Below, piece by piece: positions 8,692 to 16,319 of a stretch of DNA of 64,000 nt (its first letter is position 1; each line of letters opens with the position of its first letter). Position numbers and translations under genes: made by a program. Location: contig NZ_CP118158.1 of the NCBI RefSeq assembly GCF_028747785.1, positions 1,364,001 to 1,428,000 on the forward strand. Direction: 5' to 3'. Source of the stretch: Halosimplex aquaticum. GTDB lineage: Archaea; Halobacteriota; Halobacteria; Halobacteriales; Haloarculaceae. A model generated the notes under the pieces. It was not told the DNA's origin. It saw only the letters and a list, made by a program, of their open reading frames with translations, and searched no databases.

Positions 8692-8726
8692 CGAACCATC
8701 TGGCACCTGGCCGTAGCGAACCATCT
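8677..8726. repeat. Two exact tandem copies of a 25-bp unit across the gdh stop codon
   Basis: The unit ggcacctggccgtagcgaac followed by catct occurs at 8677-8701 and again exactly at 8702-8726, with a third partial start (ggcacc) at 8727-8732. The first copy contains the gdh stop codon (8689-8691); the second repeats the last codons and stop outside the gene. It looks like a replication-slippage duplication at the 3' end of gdh. Confidence 0.9.
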
Positions 8727-8816
8727 GGCACCAGGTCGGCGAGCAGATCGACCGGCACCCGTTTGGCACCGTACCGCCCGGTAACGTCCGCTGCCCCTGC
8801 CGCGAGCGCGACCGCC

Positions 8817-9329
8817 TCAGTCGATGTACGGTTCTTCGATCGCCTCGTCGCTCCCGAACACCGCCCCGATTCGTCGAGTGACGATATCGAAGACGGTGAT
8901 GACCGGTCCCAGCAGGGTCTCGACAGCGCGCACGACCGGCGCGACGGACACGGCCCACCGCTCGGCGTTGCCGAGCCCGACGGACTTGGGGACGATCTCC
9001 CCGAACAGCAGGACGAGTGTGCTCGTGACCAGCGTCGCGACGACGACCGCCGGCCCGGGTTCGAGGTAGCTCGTCACGAGCACCGTCACGATGCTCGATA
9101 TCGCGACGTTGACGACGTTGTTCCCGACCAGCAGCGTCACGAGCAGGCGGTGCGGATCCGCGACGAGTTCCTGCAACACGCGTGCTCGCTCGCTGTGTTC
9201 GGCCTGTTCGTCGACCCACGTCCTGGGGAGCGAGAAGATGGCCGTCTCGGAACTGGAGAAGAATGCGCTACACGCGAGCAAGAACAGCGTCGCCGCGACG
9301 CCCGCCACCGCGACTGAGAGGTCTGCCAT
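8817..9329 (-). CDS. DUF21/CNNM transmembrane-domain protein without CBS domains
   Basis: This 170-residue protein consists of only the DUF21 (CNNM/CorB-type) membrane domain: an N-terminal helix (about 8-28) leading to FFSSSETAIFSLPR, LLVTLLVGNNVVNVAISS (about 64-81) and LVLLFGEIVPKSVGLGNAER (about 108-127). These are hallmark sequences of the family, which exports or senses Mg2+. Full proteins continue into paired CBS and CorC domains. This one stops at EAIEEPYID, which is near the natural boundary, so it is a stand-alone membrane domain rather than an obvious truncation. I chose ATG 9329 (MADLSVAVAG). Confidence 0.85.
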   Translation of the reverse strand: MADLSVAVAGVAATLFLLACSAFFSSSETAIFSLPRTWVDEQAEHSERARVLQELVADPHRLLVTLLVGNNVVNVAISSIVTVLVTSYLEPGPAVVVATLVTSTLVLLFGEIVPKSVGLGNAERWAVSVAPVVRAVETLLGPVITVFDIVTRRIGAVFGSDEAIEEPYID

Positions 9330-9438
9330 GCCACCCCGTTCTCCACCCCGTCGGAAGTATCCCGGGACTCGGTGAGCGTCCGGATTGGTCGCGCGCTCTC
9401 GTCCCACTCGTTATGTCCCGCCGGTCCGAACCCCCACT

Positions 9439-9963
9439 ATGCCGGTCTACGAGCGCGAGACGGTCGTCGACGCCCCCTTCGAGGAGGTGTGGGCGTTCCA
9501 CTCCCACCACTCGGGGCTGGAGGCGCTCACGCCCGACTGGATGCACCTGCGCGTCGAGACGGCGGTCGGCCCCGACGGCGAACCCGACCCCGAGACCCTG
9601 GAACCCGGCGCGACGATCGAGTCGACGATAGCCCCCTTCGGCGTCGCCCCGCGCCAGCGCTGGGTCTCCCGCATCGTCGCCCGCGAGGAGCGCGAGGGGA
9701 CGGCCACGTTCAGCGACGAGATGGTGCGCGGCCCGTTCCCGAAGTGGGTCCACACCCACACCTTCGAGGCCGTCGACGGCGGTGCCGCGAGCGAATCGAG
9801 CGGGACCTCGTCAGAGCGGAGCTCTGACGGCGGGACCCGGATCCACGACCGCGTCGAGTACGAACTCCCCGTCGTTCGCGGCCTGCTCGGCCCGCTCGGC
9901 TCGATCGGCTTCGAGCCGATGTTCCGCTATCGCCACCGGAAGACGAAGGAACTGCTCGAATAG
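9439..9963 (+). CDS. SRPBCC-superfamily protein (ligand-binding/cyclase-like)
   Basis: This 174-residue START/SRPBCC-type protein opens with VYERETVVDAPFEEVWAFHS, the usual first strand and helix of the fold, followed by LTPDWMHLRV. The cavity-forming strands and the C-terminal helix end with FEPMFRYRHRKTKELLE. Such proteins bind hydrophobic ligands, and no catalytic residue can be assigned. A low-complexity insertion, ASESSGTSSERSSDGG, interrupts the middle and contains a perfect DNA palindrome at 9810-9828. Confidence 0.75.
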   Translation: MPVYERETVVDAPFEEVWAFHSHHSGLEALTPDWMHLRVETAVGPDGEPDPETLEPGATIESTIAPFGVAPRQRWVSRIVAREEREGTATFSDEMVRGPFPKWVHTHTFEAVDGGAASESSGTSSERSSDGGTRIHDRVEYELPVVRGLLGPLGSIGFEPMFRYRHRKTKELLE

Positions 9964-10058
9964 CGGAGCCAGCGCGGGCCGCTGGGGCGGCCATCGAGTG
10001 CCGGAGATCCGCTCGGGGTAGGCCAACGTCTTTCCGCGTCCCTGACGTTTGATCGCGT

Positions 10059-10616
10059 ATGACGGACGTAGCTATCGTCGGCGGGGGTCCCGCCGGCCTG
10101 AGCGCCGCACTGTTCACCGCCAAGAACGACCTCGACACTGTCGTCTTCGACACGGACGAGACCTGGATGCACAAGGCCCACCTGGTCAACTACCTCGGGA
10201 TCGAGAACATCGGGGGCACCGAGTTCATGGAGCGCAGCCGCGACCAGGTCGACGAGTTCGGCGTCGACCGCCGACAGGGCGCGGAAGTCCAGACCGTCGA
10301 ACGCGACGGCGACCAGTTCCGCGTCGTCACCGACGAGGACGACCTCGCCGCGGACTACCTCATCCTCGCCACCGGCGCAAACCGCGACCTCGCCGAGGAA
10401 CTGGGCTGTGCGTTCACCGACGAGGACGTCGTCGACGTCGGCGTCGACATGGAGACAAGCGTCGACGACGCCTACGCCACCGGCGCGATGGTCCGCGCCG
10501 AGGAGTGGCAGGCCGTCATCTCCGCCGGCGACGGCGGCGCCGCCGCGCTGGACATCCTCTCGAAGGAGAAGGGCGAACACTTCCACGACTTCGACGTCCC
10601 CGACGACTTCGAGTGA
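10059..10616 (+). CDS. Short FAD-dependent oxidoreductase, thioredoxin-reductase-like
   Basis: This 185-residue protein has the FAD-binding fold DVAIVGGGPAGLSAALFTAK (residues 3-22) and the ATG motif YLILATGANRD, and it ends with a region like the last FAD-contacting helix of thioredoxin reductases (DAYATGAMVRAEEWQAVIS). It lacks the NAD(P)H-binding insert domain and has no CxxC redox pair, so it is much shorter than thioredoxin reductase (about 310 residues). Haloarchaea carry several such mini-flavoproteins. The substrate is unknown. Confidence 0.8.
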   Translation: MTDVAIVGGGPAGLSAALFTAKNDLDTVVFDTDETWMHKAHLVNYLGIENIGGTEFMERSRDQVDEFGVDRRQGAEVQTVERDGDQFRVVTDEDDLAADYLILATGANRDLAEELGCAFTDEDVVDVGVDMETSVDDAYATGAMVRAEEWQAVISAGDGGAAALDILSKEKGEHFHDFDVPDDFE

Positions 10617-10707
10617 GAGCGAACGGGTTCACGCCCGCGGCGACACCCAGCGAAGACGGCGGTAATGCACCCTCGGTTTTATACACACGGACGGGTACAC
10701 CTCTGCC

Positions 10708-12201
10708 ATGGACATTCCGGACCTCGTCAAGGGGGCGCTCGGCGACGAGGAGATCCAGGCTGGCGTCTCGCTCGGCGACGAGGACGCCGTCTGTCTCACG
10801 CCGACGCGGACGCTCGTCTACCGCGGCGAAGGACTGCTGAGCGACGAACAGGTCGAAGAGTACTCCCACGACATCGAGCAGCTCGCGGTCTCGGAGGGCC
10901 GCCGGAAGACGAAATTCACGATGCAGTACATCGACGGCACCGAGTCGTTCACCGTCCCGGCCAACCGCGGCGACAAGGTGCTCGCGCTCTTCCTCGAAGG
11001 CGTGCTCCGACTCGACGGCGTCATCGAGGCGCGCGAGTCGGTCGCGGGCGTCTACCGGTTCAGCGAACTGACGCTCATCATCACCGAGGGCCGACTGATC
11101 AAGCACATCGGCAACCAGGTGTGGACCGAGGACTTCGAGGTGTACCCCTACGAGGACGTGACGGGGCTCGAGTTCGAACGTGCGAGCGTCGCGACGAGCA
11201 TCGCCCTCTCGGTCGACGGTCGCCCCCAGCGGGTCAAGGTGCCAAACGACAAGGCGCCCGTCGTCCGCCAGACGCTCGAAGAGGCGCTGTTCGGGTACTA
11301 CGACGTGGGTTCGATCGACGAACTCAATCGCGTCGTCGGCGCCGACGACGCGACCGACGCCGGGGATGTCGAGACGGCGGACGCCGACGACGGCGGGTTC
11401 GCGTTCGGCGACGACTTCGATCCGCTCGTCAGCGACGAGGACGACAACCTGACGGACCCGGTCGACCCCGCGGGTGGCCCCGAGGGAGAGGCCTTCTCCG
11501 AGCAACCCGCGGACGCCGGACAGTCGGCGGGGACCGGCGGGCCGACGGAGCAGCAGACCGAACCGGTGGCGAACCAGCCAGCGGACCCGAGTACGGAGCA
11601 GCAGACGGGTCCCGCTTCCGGCCGGCCGGGCGCGGGAGCCGAGTCGCCGGCGAAGGCGTCTGGTGCCGGGAATCGCCAGGAAGGCGCCACGGGGCAGGCC
11701 GGTCGGTCAGGGTCGGAGGAACAGTCCCAGCCGTCAGAGCGCGGTCAGCAGCAGCCGTCCGAACCGGCGCCTTCCGAGCCGCAGTCTTCGGGAGCGTCGG
11801 CGAGCGAGGCGGCAGCGTCGACGCAGAGCGGCCGACAGGGCGGCGAGACGTCCCCGGAACAGCCGCGACAGACCGCGCAGAACACGACACCGGAAGCGAC
11901 CGGTGCGCAGGGGAACGCGGACCGCTCGTCCGTTGAATCCGCCGAGTCGGCGACCGAGCCGACGGAGGCCGCGGGCGGTCACGACCAGTCGCCGGACCCG
12001 GAGACGGGCGGACGGTCGGCGTCGATGTCGTCGCCTGCCGACCAGACGGCCGACTCCGGGCCGGTCAGCCGCGATGAGTACGAGGCGCTCGCCGAGCGCG
12101 TGGAGGAGCTGACCGACGCCGTCGACCGGCAAAACGAACTGCTCAAGCGCCAGCACCGGGCGCTCAAACAGCTCGTCCAGCAGAACCAGCAGTCGGAGTA
12201 G
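10708..12201 (+). CDS. Two bPH-like domains, disordered linker and C-terminal coiled coil (DUF7115-like)
   Basis: This 497-residue protein has three parts. Residues about 1-210 form two successive beta-rich units (TPTRTLVYRGEGLLSDEQVEE, then LTLIITEGRLIKHIGNQVWT), which look like tandem PH-like domains. Residues about 215-440 are a low-complexity Gln/Ser/Pro/Glu-rich linker with many EQQ, SEPQ and QTG motifs. Residues about 450-497 are a coiled coil (ALAERVEELTDAVDRQNELL) ending QLVQQNQQSE. There is no signal peptide or TM helix, so it is probably cytoplasmic and perhaps membrane-associated or oligomeric. I recognise the architecture from haloarchaeal proteins of unknown function (DUF7115, from memory). 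Confidence 0.75.
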   Translation: MDIPDLVKGALGDEEIQAGVSLGDEDAVCLTPTRTLVYRGEGLLSDEQVEEYSHDIEQLAVSEGRRKTKFTMQYIDGTESFTVPANRGDKVLALFLEGVLRLDGVIEARESVAGVYRFSELTLIITEGRLIKHIGNQVWTEDFEVYPYEDVTGLEFERASVATSIALSVDGRPQRVKVPNDKAPVVRQTLEEALFGYYDVGSIDELNRVVGADDATDAGDVETADADDGGFAFGDDFDPLVSDEDDNLTDPVDPAGGPEGEAFSEQPADAGQSAGTGGPTEQQTEPVANQPADPSTEQQTGPASGRPGAGAESPAKASGAGNRQEGATGQAGRSGSEEQSQPSERGQQQPSEPAPSEPQSSGASASEAAASTQSGRQGGETSPEQPRQTAQNTTPEATGAQGNADRSSVESAESATEPTEAAGGHDQSPDPETGGRSASMSSPADQTADSGPVSRDEYEALAERVEELTDAVDRQNELLKRQHRALKQLVQQNQQSE

Positions 12202-12212
12202 CCGCAGTTCGC

Positions 12213-12572
12213 TCAGTCGCTCTCGCGGCCGGTGACCTTTCTGATACACGAGGAGCCGAACGGCCCGTGTTCGCCGGCGTCGAACTCGATGAAGTAGCCG
12301 GTCGTGATGCCCGCGCCGCAGCGTTGGCAGGTGAACTCCCCTTCCTTGCTGACGACGTCGCCCTCGAAGCTGAGGTAGTCCCCCGAGGTGGGGACGACGG
12401 TGTCGCCGTCGCGTTCGATGATCCCTCGCCGCTCGGCGGTTTCGAGGATCTCGCGCGTGACGGCGGGGTCGCTGGTGACCGTCTCGATCCGGTCGACGGC
12501 GTCCGGAAGCGACAGCTCGGCGTGTTCGAGGTGGGCGAGCAGTTCCAGGCCGAGTTCGACGCGGTCGTCCAC
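12213..12572 (-). CDS. Small zinc-finger/winged-helix protein (DUF5830-like)
   Basis: This 119-residue protein has an N-terminal helical half (VELGLELLAHLEHAELSLPD, SDPAVTREILETAERRG) that looks like a wHTH. The C-terminal half is FTCQRCGAGITTGYFIEFDAG...GPFGSSCIRKV, with one C-x2-C pair plus a third Cys. I chose the GTG at 12572 (MDDRVELG), because upstream sequence in that frame is Arg/Pro-rich and unlike a protein. Its stop lies 11 bp from the convergent gene that ends at 12201. The function is unknown; a DNA- or RNA-binding role is only inference. Confidence 0.75.
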   Translation of the reverse strand: MDDRVELGLELLAHLEHAELSLPDAVDRIETVTSDPAVTREILETAERRGIIERDGDTVVPTSGDYLSFEGDVVSKEGEFTCQRCGAGITTGYFIEFDAGEHGPFGSSCIRKVTGRESD

Positions 12573-12668
12573 GCTCGGTGGTGTGTCCGCCCGCAAAGTA
12601 AGCGTTTCCGCGTCGCCCGGCGGCGGAGGACCACAAGACTTGTGCCGACTTAGTAGAGACGACAACCG

Positions 12669-13334
12669 ATGGCAGTCAGTCGGGCGACGCGTCGTCAGTT
12701 CGGGAGCCTCGGAGCGGTCGGCGCCGCGCTCGCGGCCGCGGCGGTGGTCTTCTCGCCGAGCGCGGTCCTGGACTCGATCGCCGGCCTGTCGGCGCACCCG
12801 TGGCGATTCGTCGCGACGCTCGCCGTCCTCTATCTCGTCCGCCCGTTCCTCCTGTGGCCGGTCAGCGCGCTCTCGCTGACCGTCGGATACGTCCTCGGCG
12901 CGACCTACGGGATCCCGGTCGCGATCGCCGGGACGCTCCTCTCGAACACGACGCCGTTCCTGCTCGCCCGCTACGCCAGGACCGACCGGGGAGTCGTCGG
13001 GTTGACGACCCGGACCAGCGACCGGATCGTCGAGGCGACCGGCGAGTTGCGGGGCGTCGTCGCGGCGCGGCTCGCGCCGCTGCCGGCCGACGTCGTCTCC
13101 TCGGGCGCGGGCCTGTCGGACGTGTCGCTCCGGGCGTACCTGCTCGGGACGCTCGTCGGCGAGTCACCGTGGATCGCCGCGGAGGTGATCGCCGGCGCGT
13201 CGATGCACACGCTGTCGGTCCACGGCCTGCGCCACAGCCTCGCGCTGTTCGCAGCGGCGACGAGCCTGTCGGCGCTGCTAATCGCTCGGCCCGCCTATCG
13301 GTTCGTCCGCGATGAGTACGACCTCGGGGTCTGA
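12669..13334 (+). CDS. TVP38/TMEM64 (VTT-domain, DedA-like) membrane protein
   Basis: This 221-residue polytopic protein has about five to six hydrophobic helices. The VTT/DedA signature regions are PFLLWPVSALSLTVGYVLGA (about 59-78), a re-entrant segment ATYGIPVAIAGTLLSNTTPF, then ARLAPLPADVVSSGAGLSDVSL (about 131-152) in place of the canonical R-x-x-P-x-x-P-x-x-x-x-N-x-x-G. Family members include lipid scramblases and undecaprenyl-phosphate flippases. An archaeal substrate would be a guess. The last residues (RPAYRFVRDEYDLGV) form a short cytoplasmic tail. Confidence 0.8.
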   Translation: MAVSRATRRQFGSLGAVGAALAAAAVVFSPSAVLDSIAGLSAHPWRFVATLAVLYLVRPFLLWPVSALSLTVGYVLGATYGIPVAIAGTLLSNTTPFLLARYARTDRGVVGLTTRTSDRIVEATGELRGVVAARLAPLPADVVSSGAGLSDVSLRAYLLGTLVGESPWIAAEVIAGASMHTLSVHGLRHSLALFAAATSLSALLIARPAYRFVRDEYDLGV

Positions 13335-13376
13335 GTCGGTCGACACGTCGGGGGCCGACTCGCCGCCGGTCGGCGG

Positions 13377-13496
13377 TCAGTAGAAGGTGTCCGAGCAGTC
13401 GTAGACGACGCCGTGTTCGGGGCAGACGTACTTGCAGTGACGGTGTATCATTGGCCGCTCGCAGCGGGGGCAAGGGCGGCCGCTGGCGTCGCTCAT
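13377..13496 (-). CDS. 39-residue zinc-finger microprotein (HVO_2523-like)
   Basis: This microprotein has the pattern CPRCERPMIHRHCKYVCPEH followed by VVYDCSDTFY. It has two Cys pairs (CPRC and CKYVC), several His residues and a further Cys, enough for one zinc site. From memory it matches the HVO_2523 family of haloarchaeal small zinc-finger proteins, whose tail Y-D-C-S-D-T-F is conserved. It starts at ATG 13496 and is convergent with the preceding TVP38 gene. Its role is unknown. Confidence 0.8.
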   Translation of the reverse strand: MSDASGRPCPRCERPMIHRHCKYVCPEHGVVYDCSDTFY

Positions 13497-13652
13497 ATCG
13501 ACAGATCGGTGGAGCGGCGCTTGAATCTTGTTTTCCCCGCCGGTGTCGCCGGGGCCGACCGGGGCGCATCGGCTGGAAACCGAACGAATTCTAGACGGAG
13601 TTCGACGGGTTTTCGAACAACGCCTATTGGCGGGGACGGCCCAGGCCGAACT

Positions 13653-15260
13653 ATGACGGAGTACACGCCGCTGTCCGACCGGTATCCGCCCGGATTCGGG
13701 ACTGTCGCGGTCGCGCTCGCCGCGGGCGTCGCGGGCCTGCTCGGATCGTTCGGCGCGGCCGGGTTCGCGCCGGGGTTCGTCCTCGCGCCGGTCGAGAGCA
13801 CGCTCTCGCAGGTGATGCCCGGCGCGGTGATCACGGTCGCGATCACCGTGCTCGGCGACCTCGGGCAGAAACTCAACGTCGCGTTCGCGGGTGCGCTCGT
13901 GGCCGGGCTGTACGCGCTGCTGGTCGGGCTGACGATCGGTATCGGCCGACGGCTGGACCAACGACTCGTGCCGATCGTCGGCGGACCGGCGGTCGTCTGG
14001 GCGGCGACGGCGGCGCTGACGCTCCGACCGGGACTCTCCCTCGGCGCGGCGGTCGGTGCCGGCGTCGTCCTCTGGCTGACGGACCTCTCCCGGTCGGGCG
14101 AGCGCTTCGTCGGCCGGCGCGACCCCGGCGGGCGGCGACGCGTGGTCACGGCGGTCGGCGCGGCAGCCGCGGCGAGCGCGGTCGGCTACTCGCTCGGACG
14201 GCGGAACCGTTCGACGGCGAGCGCCGGCGGCGACGGTGGAGAAGGCGCCCAGAGCGGGTCGGCCGGGGACCCGGCCATCTACGGCAACGTCGAGACGCCG
14301 ACGTTCGACGTGGACGACCAGCTCGCCGCCGCCGACGAGCGCACGTACGACTTCGGCGAGATGGACCCGCTCGTCAGCGAGGAGTTTTTCAACGTCTCGT
14401 ACAGCTCGGTCTCGCCGACGCCGGACGCGGCCGAGTGGTCGCTGTCGGTCACCGGCGAGGTCGGGCAGGAGCTGTCGTACTCCTACGCCGACCTGCGCGA
14501 CAGGGAGTTCGAACACCGGTTCGTCACGCTGCGCTGCGTCGGCGAGCCGCTCAACGGCCACAAGATGGACAACGCCCTCTGGAGCGGCGTCCCCATCGCG
14601 CCGCTGATCGAGGACGCCGAACCGGACTCCGGTTGCGACTGCGTCATGCTCCGCGCGGCGGACGACTACTACGAGGAGTTCCCCCTGGAGGCGCTGGAGA
14701 CCGGGATGCTCGCGCTCGGGATGAACGGCGGGCCGATCCCCCGCGGCCACGGCGCGCCGGTCCGCGCGCTCGTCCCCGGCCACTGGGGGGAGATCAACGT
14801 CAAGTGGATCACCGAGATCGAGTTCCTCGACCGCGAGCGGGACGGCTACTGGGAGCAGAAGGGGTGGCACGGCACCGGCCCGGTCAACACGGTCGCCAAG
14901 CTCCACGCGACGACCCGGACGGACGACGGTCGGATCCTGGTCGGCGGACACGCCTACGCGGGCACGCGCGGCATCGAGCGCGTCGAGGTGTCCGTCGACG
15001 GCGGCGAGACCTGGGCGGACGCGGCCCTCACCGAACCGCTTCCGGGGGCGACCGGCGCCGTGGAGGACCCGCCGGAGGCCGCCGTCGACGCGTGGCGCCA
15101 GTGGAAGTACGCCTACGACCCGCCCGAGGGAAGCCACGAGGTCGTCGTCCGCGCCACGGACGGCACGGGGGAGCTGCAGCCGGAGGAAGAGACGAACGCC
15201 TTCCCGAGCGGGCCGACGGGGTGGGTGAGCAAGTCCATCGACCCGGCCAGCGTGCAGTGA
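13653..15260 (+). CDS. Sulfite-oxidase-type molybdopterin oxidoreductase fused to an N-terminal membrane domain
   Basis: This 535-residue protein has a hydrophobic N-terminal domain with about five helices (residues 15-190), a Gly/Ser linker, and a sulfite-oxidase/YedY-like catalytic domain (about 230-400) followed by a dimerisation beta-sandwich (about 410-535). The Mo-coordinating Cys is probably the one in RFVTLRCVGEPLNGHKMDNA. Further family motifs are WSGVPIAPLIEDA, GMNGGPIPRGHGAPVRALVP and ERVEVSVDGGETWADA. The catalytic part is presumably outside the membrane and the helices may act as anchor or quinone-side partner. No haem-binding motif is visible. The substrate is unknown. Confidence 0.85.
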   Translation: MTEYTPLSDRYPPGFGTVAVALAAGVAGLLGSFGAAGFAPGFVLAPVESTLSQVMPGAVITVAITVLGDLGQKLNVAFAGALVAGLYALLVGLTIGIGRRLDQRLVPIVGGPAVVWAATAALTLRPGLSLGAAVGAGVVLWLTDLSRSGERFVGRRDPGGRRRVVTAVGAAAAASAVGYSLGRRNRSTASAGGDGGEGAQSGSAGDPAIYGNVETPTFDVDDQLAAADERTYDFGEMDPLVSEEFFNVSYSSVSPTPDAAEWSLSVTGEVGQELSYSYADLRDREFEHRFVTLRCVGEPLNGHKMDNALWSGVPIAPLIEDAEPDSGCDCVMLRAADDYYEEFPLEALETGMLALGMNGGPIPRGHGAPVRALVPGHWGEINVKWITEIEFLDRERDGYWEQKGWHGTGPVNTVAKLHATTRTDDGRILVGGHAYAGTRGIERVEVSVDGGETWADAALTEPLPGATGAVEDPPEAAVDAWRQWKYAYDPPEGSHEVVVRATDGTGELQPEEETNAFPSGPTGWVSKSIDPASVQ

Positions 15261-15334
15261 CGCCCGACTCGTCGGCTGTGTCAGGAACCAGCACGCATAA
15301 ATCGCAGGCGCGGAACAGGAGAGTACGACAGTCG

Positions 15335-15610
15335 ATGGAGAAGGCACTGTGGTATCTGCTCGCCGGAACGCGCGGCGGGGAGAACCGCGCGCGCATCATC
15401 CGGTTGCTCGACGACCGGCCGCGCAACGCCAACAAGCTCGCCGAGGCGCTGGACGTGGACTACAACACGGTGCGACACCACCTCGACGTCCTGCTGGAGC
15501 ACGACGTCGTCGAGCGCGGCGGCGACGACTACGGCGCGATGTACTTCCTCACCGACCGCTTCGAACACCACCGCGAGGAGTTCGAGACGATAACCGACAA
15601 AATGGAGTGA
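15335..15610 (+). CDS. Winged-helix transcriptional regulator (ArsR-like)
   Basis: This 91-residue wHTH protein reads EKALWYLLAGTRGGENRARI, then LDDRPRNANKLAEALDVDYN and TVRHHLDVLLEHDVVERGG, and ends YFLTDRFEHHREEFETI. This is the classic haloarchaeal ArsR-like fold with a clear recognition helix. It is followed after 5 bp by a three-helix membrane protein, so the two are almost certainly co-transcribed. Pairs of this type are common in haloarchaea and their signal is unknown. Confidence 0.85.
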   Translation: MEKALWYLLAGTRGGENRARIIRLLDDRPRNANKLAEALDVDYNTVRHHLDVLLEHDVVERGGDDYGAMYFLTDRFEHHREEFETITDKME

Positions 15611-15615
15611 TACAC

Positions 15616-15912
15616 ATGGCGATGCACACCTGGCTGACCGTCGCGACCGCCCTCGCCGGGCTGAACGCCCTCCTGTTGCTCGCGCTGGGGGCCGTCTGGC
15701 TGCGCAACTACCGCACGTTCGGCACGAACCTCATCCTCGGCCTGCTCGCGTTCGCCGGCGTCATGCTGCTGGAGAACCTCGTCGCCATCTATTACTTCTT
15801 CAGCATGCAGATGCTCTACGCCAGCGACCCCGTCGCTCAGCAGGCCGTGGTCGTCCTCCGCGCCCTGCAGTTCCTCGCGCTGCTCTTCCTGACGTACGTC
15901 ACGATGCAGTAA
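15616..15912 (+). CDS. Three-helix membrane protein partnered with the upstream wHTH (DUF7521-like)
   Basis: This 98-residue membrane protein has three hydrophobic helices (about 5-28, 36-62 and 72-95) with the polar patch LLENLVAIYYFFSMQMLYAS between the second and third. It starts five bases after the stop of the wHTH gene, and the conserved coupling suggests that it acts as its membrane-bound modulator or antagonist. I relate it to the DUF7521 family from memory. No enzymatic motif is visible. Confidence 0.75.
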   Translation: MAMHTWLTVATALAGLNALLLLALGAVWLRNYRTFGTNLILGLLAFAGVMLLENLVAIYYFFSMQMLYASDPVAQQAVVVLRALQFLALLFLTYVTMQ

Positions 15913-15973
15913 CCGAGCCGGTTCAGCGCGACCGTTCTCTGGTATGCTTCTTCGATACTCCCGTCTCTGTTTT

Positions 15974-16272
15974 GGCGCGCGCTGTCGCGCGTGTTCGAGT
16001 ACTGCGAGAACCGCGCGGCGTAGTCGTGCGAGGGATGAGCGACCGCAGGGAGCGAATCGGTTGGGGAGGTGTGAGGCGATCTGCGGTGCTGTGCGATAGC
16101 GTCCTGGCGGACTGAAAGGGCGAGGCGCTCGCGGTGAGCGAAGCGAACGGAGTCAGTGGTCCGGCTCTATCTGAGTGAGCGAAGCGAACGAAGATATCCG
16201 GACCAGCGGCCGCGAGCGGGCCGAGGGCTTTCGTTGCCTGCTGTCACGTGCTGTCCCGACTGGTAGCGAGCG
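15974..16272. repeat. Dispersed structured non-coding element, copy A (full length)
   Basis: This is a non-coding element of about 299 bp shared with 57218-57512 (full) and 46943-47069 (5' half). Shared blocks are ggcgcgcgctgtcg, cgtgcgagggatga, tcggttggggagg, tcctggcggactgaaaggg and gcgggccgagggctttcg. The 3' half folds: 16113-16126 pairs with 16220-16233 (TGAAAG/CTTTCG, a GG/GG loop, then CGAGGC/GCCGAG containing a tandem GA mismatch); GCTCGCGG 16127-16134 pairs with 16210-16217; TGGTCCGG 16157-16164 pairs with 16198-16205. The apical arm 16169-16195 holds two more tandem GA/GA motifs and a GC-GAA-GC tip. The strand is undetermined; coordinates are + strand. Confidence 0.8.
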
Positions 16273-16319
16273 CGTCGAGGGCTTTCATCGCACGCTATCG
16301 TCCGCGGTCGAAGTAATTC

